Assembly: GCF_002163715.1 (NCBI RefSeq)
Contig: NZ_CP015698.1
Location: 2,157,001-2,221,000, forward strand
Source: Curvibacter sp. AEP1-3
Lineage (GTDB): Bacteria > Pseudomonadota > Gammaproteobacteria > Burkholderiales > Burkholderiaceae_C
Length of the DNA stretch: 64,000 bases
Direction of reading: 5' to 3'
Shown here: positions 53,505 through 61,161 of the stretch, one piece after another
Numbering within the stretch: position 1 is the stretch's first letter
Layout of the letters: each line of letters opens with the position of its first letter
Notes under the pieces: generated by a model
Databases searched by the model: none
What the model was told of the DNA's origin: nothing
Seen by the model: the letters and a program-made list of their open reading frames with translations, nothing else
Program-made: the position numbers and the translations under genes

Positions 53505-55634
53505 ATGTCTGCCCCCCAAGCCAATCACGGCATGAACCCCGCCCAACAAGAGGCGGTGAACTACCTGCACGGGCCCTGCCTGGTGCTGGCCGGCGCAGGA
53601 TCGGGCAAAACACGGGTGATCACGCACAAAATCGCCCGCCTCATCCAGATGGGCATGCCGGCCAACCGGATTGCGGCCATCACCTTTACCAACAAGGCAG
53701 CAGCCGAAATGCGCGAGCGGGCCAAACACCTGATCGGCAAAGCCGCCAAAGATGTGGTGGTGTGCACCTTCCACGCTCTGGGGGTGCGCATGCTGCGCGA
53801 AGACGGTGCGGTGCTGGGCCTGAAGCCGCAGTTCAGCATTCTGGACGCGGACGATGTGACCAGCATCATCAAGGACGCGGGCGGCACGATTGACGCAGCC
53901 ACGGCGCGGCAGTGGCAATGGACCATCAGCGCCTGGAAGGGTGCCGGCCTCAACAGCGAGCAGGCGCTGGCCGCTGCAGCGGATGACAACGAGCGCATCA
54001 TCGCCACCGCCATGGCCCGCTACGAAGAGCGCCTGGTGGCCTACCAAAGTGTGGACTTTGATGACCTGATCAGCCTGCCCCTCAAGCTGTTACGTGATTA
54101 CCCGCAAGTGCGCGAGCGCTGGCAAGCCCTGCTGGGCCATGTGCTGGTGGACGAATACCAGGACACCAACGCCACCCAGTACGAGGTGCTGAAGTACCTG
54201 GTGGGCGAAAAGGCCCGCTTTACCGCCGTGGGCGACGACGACCAGTCCATCTACGGCTGGCGCGGCGCCACGCTGGACAACCTCAAAAAACTGCCGGTCG
54301 ACTTTCCCACCCTCAAAGTCATCAAGCTGGAGCAGAACTACCGCTCCACCAGCGCCATCCTGCGGGCGGCCAACAATGTGATCGGCCCCAACCCCAAGCT
54401 GTTTCCCAAAACCCTGTTCAGCGAGCTGGGCGAAGGCGAGCCGGTGCGCATTGTGGATGCGGACAACGAAGAGCACGAAGCCGAGCGCGCAGTCGCCCGC
54501 ATTCAGAGCCTGCGCGCCAATGGAGTCCCAGACGCGCAAGGCAAGCAGTACAAAGAGTTCCGCGACTTTGCGGTGCTGTACCGTGCCAACCACCAGGCCA
54601 AGCCGTTCGAAAAAGCACTGCGCAAGGCGGGCATTCCCTACAAGGTGTCCGGCGGGCAGAGCTTTTTTGACCGGGCTGAGATCCGCGATTTGTGCGCCTG
54701 GTTCCGGCTGTGGAGCAACAACGACGACGACCCGGCTTTTCTGCGCGCGGTGACCACACCCAAGCGGGGCATTGGCCACACCACGCTGGGGACCTTGGGC
54801 ACCTTTGCCACCCAGTACAAGCTAAGCCTGTTTGAGTCGCTGTTTTCATCTTCACTGGCCAGTGTGCTGAGCGCCAGGGCGCTGGGCAGCCTGCATGAGT
54901 TTGGTCGCTACATCAACGACCTGGAGTTCCGCGCGCGCCACACCGAAGGCGCGGATGCGGCCATGGCCTTCATCATGGACTGGCTCAAAGAGATAGGCTA
55001 CGAAAAGCACCTCTACGACGGTGAGGACAGCGAAGGCGTGGCCTCTGCCAAGTGGAGCAACGTGATGGAGTTCTGCGAGTGGATGGCGCAGCGCTGCGGC
55101 GGGCAGATTGACGATGCCGCTGGCGTGACCAACACGCGCGAGGTTAAAAACCTGCTGGAAGTGTCGCAAACCATTGCCCTGCTCTCCACCATCAGCGAGC
55201 GGGAGAAGGACCAGAACGTGGTGACCCTCTCCACCCTCCACGCCTCCAAGGGTCTGGAGTGGCCGCATGTGATGCTGGTGGGCGTGACCGAGGGCATGCT
55301 GCCTTTCAAACTCGGGGACGGCGCAGACACGCTGGGTGGCTCCACCCTGGAACATGAGTCAGCCAACGACGATATTGCCGCGCGCCTGCAGGAGGAGCGC
55401 CGCCTGATGTACGTGGGCATCACCCGCGCCCAGCGCAGCCTGGCCGTGAGTTGGACCCGCCGCCGCAAAAAAGGGCGCGAGATGGTGGCAGCCCTGCCGA
55501 GCCGCTTCATTGCGGAGATGGGCCTCGATCAATCCACCGCCAAAGAAGACCCCCGCGAGAAACTGCGGGCACTTCGCGCAGAATTTGCCGCTAAAGCCCT
55601 CGTTACCGCGGCCAATGCCGCTGCCAAGCCATGA
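53505..55634 (+). CDS. rep: ATP-dependent DNA helicase Rep
   Basis: Rep is a 3'-5' superfamily 1 helicase that clears protein roadblocks from forks and supports restart. The 709-residue protein shows GPCLVLAGAGSGKTRVITHK (P-loop 30-36), AAITFTNKAAAEMRER, VDEYQDTNATQYE, VGDDDQSIYGWRGA, LEQNYRS, TLHASKGLEWPHV and YVGITRAQRS. Order and spacing match Rep rather than UvrD. Its stop overlaps the pldA start in ATGA, an unusual pairing. Confidence 0.93.
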   Translation: MSAPQANHGMNPAQQEAVNYLHGPCLVLAGAGSGKTRVITHKIARLIQMGMPANRIAAITFTNKAAAEMRERAKHLIGKAAKDVVVCTFHALGVRMLREDGAVLGLKPQFSILDADDVTSIIKDAGGTIDAATARQWQWTISAWKGAGLNSEQALAAAADDNERIIATAMARYEERLVAYQSVDFDDLISLPLKLLRDYPQVRERWQALLGHVLVDEYQDTNATQYEVLKYLVGEKARFTAVGDDDQSIYGWRGATLDNLKKLPVDFPTLKVIKLEQNYRSTSAILRAANNVIGPNPKLFPKTLFSELGEGEPVRIVDADNEEHEAERAVARIQSLRANGVPDAQGKQYKEFRDFAVLYRANHQAKPFEKALRKAGIPYKVSGGQSFFDRAEIRDLCAWFRLWSNNDDDPAFLRAVTTPKRGIGHTTLGTLGTFATQYKLSLFESLFSSSLASVLSARALGSLHEFGRYINDLEFRARHTEGADAAMAFIMDWLKEIGYEKHLYDGEDSEGVASAKWSNVMEFCEWMAQRCGGQIDDAAGVTNTREVKNLLEVSQTIALLSTISEREKDQNVVTLSTLHASKGLEWPHVMLVGVTEGMLPFKLGDGADTLGGSTLEHESANDDIAARLQEERRLMYVGITRAQRSLAVSWTRRRKKGREMVAALPSRFIAEMGLDQSTAKEDPREKLRALRAEFAAKALVTAANAAAKP

Positions 55635-56650
55635 GAAACGCTCCTCAATTTGCTCTCTTTTTGGTAGCTGCTTGCGCATTGTTGACGAGCGCCAAGGCCC
55701 AAAATGGTACTGAAGCAGTTGCCAGCAACTATCCCATTGCCGAAACCAGCCCCGCGGTGAATACCCCCGTACCGGTAGAGGTGGTGAGCTGCAAAAATCC
55801 GGCGGCCACACCGCTATCCCGTTTTTGGGAACTGGAGCCGGCCAGTGATTGCGGCACATTCGGTTTGCGCGGTTACCGGCCCATCAGCCTGGCCGTGATC
55901 GGCTCGGACAGCGTCAACACCGCGCCGACATCGCCCTCTGCGGACCACACCGGAAGCTTCCAGCCCTACACCACCAGTGAGACGCGAATCAACATGTCGG
56001 TGCGCACCAAGGTCGCACAGGGCCTGCTGACGGGCGGAGATCCGAACCGGCTGGATTCGTTGTGGTTTGCGTATAGCCAACAGTCGTACTGGCAATTGTT
56101 CAACGCCGATTTGTCCCGCCCTTTCCGGGCCACCGACCACGAGCCCGAGCTCATCTACATATTCCCAGTGGAGTCGGCGCTCCCGTCGGGCTGGCGCTTG
56201 CGATACGGCGGCATTGGAATCAACCACCAGAGCAACGGACAGAGCCTGCCACTTTCCAGAAGCTGGAACCGCATCATCGGTCGCGCCGGGCTGGAGCTCG
56301 GGAACAAAGTTTCCATCACCGGTGCCTTGTGGCAGCGGATTCCAGAAGACAGCTCCAGCGACGACAACCCCGATATCGTGGACCGGGTCGGTCGCGCGGA
56401 ACTGTCGACCGTCTGGAATGTGGACCCGCTGAATTCGCTGGCTTTCACGGTACGCCATTCGTTGCAAACCGGTGATAGCGGCTCAGTACGCCTGGCTTGG
56501 TTCCGCAAGGTCGGTAGCGCAGTGGACAACGCTAACCGTAGCAGCCTGCGGCTGCATACCGAACTATTCAGCGGTTATGGGGACTCTTTGATGGACTACA
56601 ACCGCAAGCGTACAGTGTTCAGCGTGGGACTGACCCTGCTGGACTGGTAG
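55631..56650 (+). CDS. pldA: Outer-membrane phospholipase A (OMPLA)
   Basis: An outer-membrane beta-barrel phospholipase that removes mislocalised phospholipids. The 339-residue precursor has a signal peptide ending TSAKA-QNG, an N-terminal extension, and the OMPLA core with GINHQSNGQS and SRSWNR. His199, Ser201 and Asn213 have the same spacing as the Escherichia coli triad His142, Ser144, Asn156. The C-terminus ends with Trp, as expected for an outer-membrane barrel. Repeat copy 11 encodes the signal peptide. Confidence 0.92.
   Translation: MRNAPQFALFLVAACALLTSAKAQNGTEAVASNYPIAETSPAVNTPVPVEVVSCKNPAATPLSRFWELEPASDCGTFGLRGYRPISLAVIGSDSVNTAPTSPSADHTGSFQPYTTSETRINMSVRTKVAQGLLTGGDPNRLDSLWFAYSQQSYWQLFNADLSRPFRATDHEPELIYIFPVESALPSGWRLRYGGIGINHQSNGQSLPLSRSWNRIIGRAGLELGNKVSITGALWQRIPEDSSSDDNPDIVDRVGRAELSTVWNVDPLNSLAFTVRHSLQTGDSGSVRLAWFRKVGSAVDNANRSSLRLHTELFSGYGDSLMDYNRKRTVFSVGLTLLDW
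55652..55699 (+). repeat. 48-bp interspersed repeat, copy 11 (encodes PldA signal peptide)
   Basis: GCTCTCTTTTTGGTAGC (55652-55668) is followed by TGCTTGCGCATTGTTGACGA and GCGCCAAGGCC. In the pldA frame it encodes ALFLVAACALLTSAKA, the core and cleavage site of the signal peptide, in the same codon phase as copy 7. Confidence 0.75.
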
Positions 56651-56656
56651 AACGCG

Positions 56657-57244
56657 TTAGCGGTGACCGTCGAAAGTCGAGTGGAACGAGTCTGAAAACC
56701 CGTTCTGCTTTTGGGGCTCCGCGGGGCCGAACATCTGATCGTGCAAGTCAGTGAGTATCAACATGGCTTGCGCCGCTTCAGCATTGAAGCCCACACGCGC
56801 GTGACCCATGCCATCTCCACCATTCATGATCAACTTGTTGATGTACAGGCTGCACTCTTTGTAGCCCCACAAGGTGCGGATGGTCGTGGCTATGCGGTGG
56901 TGAAACAACTCCACAATTTCCAAAGCATCAGCTGCCCGTTGAGCCGGAGACTTTTCTTCCAGACCCATCGGTTGGGTAGCGATTTCATCAAAATCCGGGA
57001 AAGCTTCAGCCGACTTCAATTCGGTGCGACTGCGCGGCGCAGGTTTGGCGCTTACGCTCAATGGCGCGGCGCTGGTGATCGGTGCCATGCCGCTGTACCG
57101 GGAATCCTGCTCTGCAAGCGCACTGTCCCACAAACTCCAGGAAGTCTCCGGATCATCTTCCACAACTTCCAGGCCACGCGAATCCGTGGCATCCAATCGC
57201 TTGGACGCTTCCGAACTGCCTTTACCCAGAAATCTACCGAACAT
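56657..57244 (-). CDS. Hypothetical protein
   Basis: I do not recognise this 195-residue protein. The N-terminal half (about 1-100) is acidic and probably disordered; the C-terminal half is helical (AADALEIVELFHHRIATTIR, LWGYKECSLYINKLIM, AEAAQAMLILTDLHDQMFG). AAGGG lies five bases before ATG 57244. It converges with pldA with a 6-base gap. No membrane segment or signal peptide is seen. Confidence 0.65.
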   Translation of the reverse strand: MFGRFLGKGSSEASKRLDATDSRGLEVVEDDPETSWSLWDSALAEQDSRYSGMAPITSAAPLSVSAKPAPRSRTELKSAEAFPDFDEIATQPMGLEEKSPAQRAADALEIVELFHHRIATTIRTLWGYKECSLYINKLIMNGGDGMGHARVGFNAEAAQAMLILTDLHDQMFGPAEPQKQNGFSDSFHSTFDGHR

Positions 57245-57404
57245 GGAAACCCTTCATACGACTTGTGATTCACTGCTTGCACCGAAACCGCTTCCCTGCG
57301 GGAGACTCTCTTTACTCAAACTGTAACAAGAGGTTAATCCTTCACGCGTCACGTAGCAAGAGGCCGGAAGTACTAATCAGAATCTTTAAGCGTTCACAGA
57401 CAAC

Positions 57405-57440
57405 AAAAAAGCGGCATTCCCGTGAGGAAATGCCGCTTTT
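57405..57440 (-). terminator. Intrinsic terminator of tRNA-Phe
   Basis: GCGGCATT (57411-57418) pairs with AATGCCGC (57429-57436), with further CC/GG pairing inside. On the minus strand it is followed by six T residues, and by four T residues on the + strand. It begins 6 bases beyond the tRNA 3' end. Confidence 0.85.
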
Positions 57441-57445
57441 GCATT

Positions 57446-57521
57446 TGGTGGCCTGGGGCGGAATCGAACCACCGACACAAGGATTTTCAATCCTCTGCTC
57501 TACCGACTGAGCTACCGGGCC
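57446..57521 (-). tRNA. tRNA-Phe (anticodon GAA)
   Basis: The minus strand folds into a complete 76-base cloverleaf including encoded CCA. The anticodon loop TTGAAAA carries GAA, and the D arm (GCTC...GAGC) and T arm (GGTGG-TTCGATT-CCGCC) are regular. The acceptor stem GGCCCGG / CCAGGCC has one mismatch, C5 opposite A68. The gene lies 25 bases behind the ntrX stop and is followed by a strong terminator. Confidence 0.93.
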
Positions 57522-57546
57522 TGAGCCTTGAATTATAGCATCAAAT

Positions 57547-58218
57547 TCAGACGTTATTTCGTTTGCCGCGAGATAGATCAACGCCAAGCTGTTTGAGTTT
57601 GCGATAAAGGTGGGTCCGCTCCAAACCTGTCTTCTCCGCAACACGCGTCATCGAACCGTTTTCCTTGGCAAGGTGGTATTCGAAATACGCTTTCTCAAAC
57701 TCATCCCGCGCTTCACGCAGAGGCTTATCGAGACCGAAATCCTGATGAGCCTGTGGTCCGGTTTCTGCCGGCTCGGGCAACGTGGCCGTTACCAGTGTTA
57801 CCGACTCGGCCTGCATAGCGCTATGTTGCATGGTTGGTGCAGGCTTGCGCACGGCCCCACGAGCCAAACCTTGCTCCACAGCTTTCAAGAGTTTTTGAAG
57901 GGTGACAGGCTTTTCAAGAAATGCTAATGCACCGATCTTGGTCGCTTCCACGGCAGTATCAATCGTGGCATGCCCGCTCATCATGATCACAGGCATCGTC
58001 AAGGCACCGGTAGAGGACCACTCTTTGAGCAGAGTGACACCGTCGGTATCCGGCATCCAAATGTCGAGAAGCACCAGGTCCGGTCTCTCGCGCAGCCTGG
58101 CAGCGCGCGCCTGCGCAGCGTTTTCCGCCAGCTCTACTGTGTGTCCCTCATCATTGAGGATTTCCGACAGTAGTTCACGGATTCCGTGCTCATCGTCCAC
58201 TACCAATATATTCGCCAT
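57547..58218 (-). CDS. ntrX: NtrX-like response regulator without AAA+ domain
   Basis: Partner of the NtrY kinase in nitrogen or redox signalling. The 223-residue protein has a receiver domain (Asp8, Asp9, phospho-acceptor Asp52 in LLDIWMPD, Lys in FLEKPVT), a linker, and a C-terminal Fis-type helix-turn-helix (EKAYFEYHLAKENGSMTRVA, GLERTHLYRKLKQLG). The central sigma-54-activating ATPase domain of classical NtrX (about 450 residues) is absent. The kinase gene overlaps its upstream region: the ntrY stop at 58256 lies 37 bases before ATG 58218. Confidence 0.85.
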   Translation of the reverse strand: MANILVVDDEHGIRELLSEILNDEGHTVELAENAAQARAARLRERPDLVLLDIWMPDTDGVTLLKEWSSTGALTMPVIMMSGHATIDTAVEATKIGALAFLEKPVTLQKLLKAVEQGLARGAVRKPAPTMQHSAMQAESVTLVTATLPEPAETGPQAHQDFGLDKPLREARDEFEKAYFEYHLAKENGSMTRVAEKTGLERTHLYRKLKQLGVDLSRGKRNNV

Positions 58219-58255
58219 ATCGCTTGCGCTATCCCTTATATAACCTGACCCGGTC

Positions 58256-60547
58256 TCATACCAAGGCGCCAGGCGCAACTGTCAATGATAACGACACTTG
58301 CGCGCCGACTACGACACCATCCTTCAGACGGTTCCCGAGGTCGATTCGCGCACCATGTTCATCCGATATTTTTTTCACAACAGCTAGGCCGAGTCCGGTG
58401 CCCCGCGCTTTGGTTGTAACGTATGGTTCGAAGGCCCGTTTGAGAATACTCTCTGGAAACCCATCGCCCTGATCGAGCACCGACATGCGCACACGCTTGT
58501 TTGTCGCCTGCCATTGCGTTCGGAGTGTCACTGTGCGTGGTGCGTTACGAGGCACGGACGCACTGGCACAGGCGTCTTGCGCGTTTTGCAGAAGGTTGTG
58601 AATCACTTGCCTCATCTGTTGTGCATCGCCCATCACCATGGGGCAAGCTTCGTCCAGCTCCAATTCAATCGGAACTTTCGCAACCTCAGGGTCATAGAGA
58701 TGCATCACATCTTTGATCAATGCGTTGAGTTGCAAAGGCTTGAGCTCAGCAGCGGGAAAACGGGCATAGTCACGAAACTCATTGACCAGACGCTTCATGG
58801 CATCCACCTGATCCACGATCGTTTTGACCGACTTGACCAAGATGGCCTGCTCCGGGTTCTCCAACTTTCCGGACAACTTCATCTCCAACCGTTCAGCTGA
58901 AAGTTGGATGGGAGTGAGCGGATTTTTGATTTCGTGGGCCAAGCGGCGTGCCACTTCGCCCCAAGCTTGGGCACGCTGCGCCGAGACGATTTCAGAGATA
59001 TCGTCAAACACCAACAACCGGAGATCGGAAGGAAGCTCTGCACCCCGGGCTACCAGCGTAATTGCACTGTCAAAGGGGCCGAAACTAGTGGATGTTCCAC
59101 CGCCTAGCTCAAAGGATTGCTGCCAGTGATCGACGCCGCGTTCCCCCTGTCCCGCAGCCAACTCTTCAAACTGCCGCTGTGCGCCATTGCCAAATGCCTC
59201 TAAGCCGGGAAGTAGCGCCAAGAGCGCGCCTGTGTGCGGAGATAACTCGCGCTTCAGGATTCGTGAGGCGCCTGGATTGGAGCTTTTTATGCATCCGTCG
59301 TGGTCGAGAACGATAACGCCTGAAGTCAAGTTGTCGAGGATCGTCTGCAAATTCGCACGCGCCGCATCGACCTGCGACATGCTGACTTCCACCGCCTGGC
59401 GTGCATCTGCCAGTTGCTGGGTCATGGAGGCAAACGCACGCGTAAGGCCACCCAACTCGTCACGCCCCTGCAGTGCGATTTTAGGCGTCAAGTCACCGGC
59501 AGCCACCTGACTTACCCCTTCGGTGAGTAACAGCAAGGGCCGCGCAATCTGGTTCCCTAAAACAACTGCCAACAATACGGCGCCAAACACGGCCAGAAAC
59601 AAACTGAGCGTCAGCGTGCCGATGTACATGCGCTTGAGGCCCTCACGTCCTAGCGCCCGCTCCTGGTACTCTCTGTTTGCGGCTTCCACTGCGAGTGCGT
59701 TACTAACCAGCCCCTGGGGTAGCGCACGGGAAACCAGCATGTATCGGGTGTCTGCAGTCAGTCCCAGCCCCGAACCGGTGATTGGAACCAGCGCCTTGAT
59801 GCGGGCACTACTCAGTGAGCCCGTCACCGCATCATCAAGCCCCTCAACCCAAGCCAATGAGCGCTGTTGCCGCGCAGTGCGGAACTGACTGGTAGTTGGC
59901 TTATCCGGACTGAGCTGGAACTTGGATTGCCCTACGCTGGCAACAAGACTCCCAGCACCACTCCAAATGGTGATGTCAGTGGCGCTCAACTGGTCCATCA
60001 TGCGCTCTGCCAGGACGCCTGCCGCACTTTCAGGATTTTCCGAAATCAAGTTGGCCGCTGCTTTTGATTTCACTGCGAGGTCCACCGTGAGGGTATCCAA
60101 TGTGACCCGCCCCAGATTCAAGCCGGCCTCGAGCGCGCCTTCGACCTTCACGTCGAACCATGTTTCAATTGATCGGGATACAAACTGGTAAGAGACAACG
60201 TAGATCAACAAGCCGGGCATCACGCCCACCAGCGCAAAGATAGTTGCCAATTTCAGGAGCAAGCGACTACCGAATCGGCCTTGACGCAAGCGAATGATCA
60301 GGCGGTAGCTGACCCATGCAATTGCCGCAGCCAATAAACTGGCAACTACTACGTTGATAACAAACAAAACGTTGTAATTGCTTTCATACAGCTCGCGATT
60401 GTTCGTGGCCTGCGTGAGCAAATACAAGAGCATCAGGCCAATTAGCACCATAGTCACCGAACCAATGGCAATGGCCCTCCGCATAGAGCGGGAGGTGTGC
60501 TGATTATTGGTAGTTTCTCGAGGCTCAACTACCGAATCAGCGCTCAT
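58256..60547 (-). CDS. ntrY: NtrY-type sensor histidine kinase
   Basis: A membrane kinase of 763 residues: several N-terminal TM helices, a large periplasmic region (about 130-290), TM, HAMP (about 325-380), PAS (LQTILDNLTSGVIVLDHDGC), the His box RRLAHEIKNPLTPIQLSAER, and an ATPase domain with LLQNAQDAC, DQGDGF and GTGLGLA. ATG 60547 overlaps the DUF4390 stop by four bases. It is co-transcribed with rsmB, DUF4390 and ntrX. Confidence 0.92.
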   Translation of the reverse strand: MSADSVVEPRETTNNQHTSRSMRRAIAIGSVTMVLIGLMLLYLLTQATNNRELYESNYNVLFVINVVVASLLAAAIAWVSYRLIIRLRQGRFGSRLLLKLATIFALVGVMPGLLIYVVSYQFVSRSIETWFDVKVEGALEAGLNLGRVTLDTLTVDLAVKSKAAANLISENPESAAGVLAERMMDQLSATDITIWSGAGSLVASVGQSKFQLSPDKPTTSQFRTARQQRSLAWVEGLDDAVTGSLSSARIKALVPITGSGLGLTADTRYMLVSRALPQGLVSNALAVEAANREYQERALGREGLKRMYIGTLTLSLFLAVFGAVLLAVVLGNQIARPLLLLTEGVSQVAAGDLTPKIALQGRDELGGLTRAFASMTQQLADARQAVEVSMSQVDAARANLQTILDNLTSGVIVLDHDGCIKSSNPGASRILKRELSPHTGALLALLPGLEAFGNGAQRQFEELAAGQGERGVDHWQQSFELGGGTSTSFGPFDSAITLVARGAELPSDLRLLVFDDISEIVSAQRAQAWGEVARRLAHEIKNPLTPIQLSAERLEMKLSGKLENPEQAILVKSVKTIVDQVDAMKRLVNEFRDYARFPAAELKPLQLNALIKDVMHLYDPEVAKVPIELELDEACPMVMGDAQQMRQVIHNLLQNAQDACASASVPRNAPRTVTLRTQWQATNKRVRMSVLDQGDGFPESILKRAFEPYVTTKARGTGLGLAVVKKISDEHGARIDLGNRLKDGVVVGAQVSLSLTVAPGALV

Positions 60548-61161
60548 TTCACAGTCTCCGGACCCAAGGTTACGGATCTGACAACACTGACATCCCAATC
60601 AGATTGCCCCAGCACACCGATTTGGAAAGGTCTGGGTAACTGGCTCACATCCAGCATAAAGCGGAAATCCAGCCGGTAACGGCCGACAGGATCCAGCTCC
60701 CCAGGTCCGGCAATGCGCCATTTAACAATCCGCTTGATCGCGGCAATGGCCATCGGAAGACTGTCAAAAGTTTGGCTCAAAGCCAACCCTTGGCCGGCGC
60801 TGCTTCCGCTTCCGGTCCCAACACTCAATCTCCAACGCCTGGTGAGCGGCTGAAAAGCCAGTTTGTAATGACGGGAGACGGAGGCGAGCGATTTGTCGTA
60901 CCAATACCAACGCTCTCTCAGCACCTCGGCTTCCACTCTGAAATAGACGGGCACGCCCTTGAGTAGGGCGTCTTCCACCGGGGCAGACAGTTCGAACTGA
61001 AGTTGGGCAGTAAGCGTGAGCTCCTCGCTTGAGCGCTCGACCTCAAACTGGCTCAGTTCTACAGACGCTTGCGCGTGCAGCGGAGCCCAGACAAAAACCA
61101 AAAGAATTAGACATAGGCGTCTCAGCAGACTTTCAAAAGTGTTTCTTTTCGAAAAGTGCAT
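60544..61161 (-). CDS. DUF4390 exported protein
   Basis: DUF4390 proteins are found almost always between rsmB and ntrY in betaproteobacteria; their function is not known. The protein of about 205 residues has a signal peptide (LCLILLVFVWAPLHAQA) and a beta-rich mature part (FEVERSSEELTLTAQLQFEL, KGVPVYFRVEAEVLRERWYW). The start is uncertain: ATG 61161 gives a well-formed signal peptide, ATG 61173 and 61185 are in frame, and all lie inside the end of rsmB. Confidence 0.85.
   Translation of the reverse strand: MHFSKRNTFESLLRRLCLILLVFVWAPLHAQASVELSQFEVERSSEELTLTAQLQFELSAPVEDALLKGVPVYFRVEAEVLRERWYWYDKSLASVSRHYKLAFQPLTRRWRLSVGTGSGSSAGQGLALSQTFDSLPMAIAAIKRIVKWRIAGPGELDPVGRYRLDFRFMLDVSQLPRPFQIGVLGQSDWDVSVVRSVTLGPETVK

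Noticed and set aside
57446..57521. tRNA-Phe as a phage or island attachment site
   Set aside because: No integrase, no direct repeat of the tRNA 3' end and no foreign-looking genes lie on either side.
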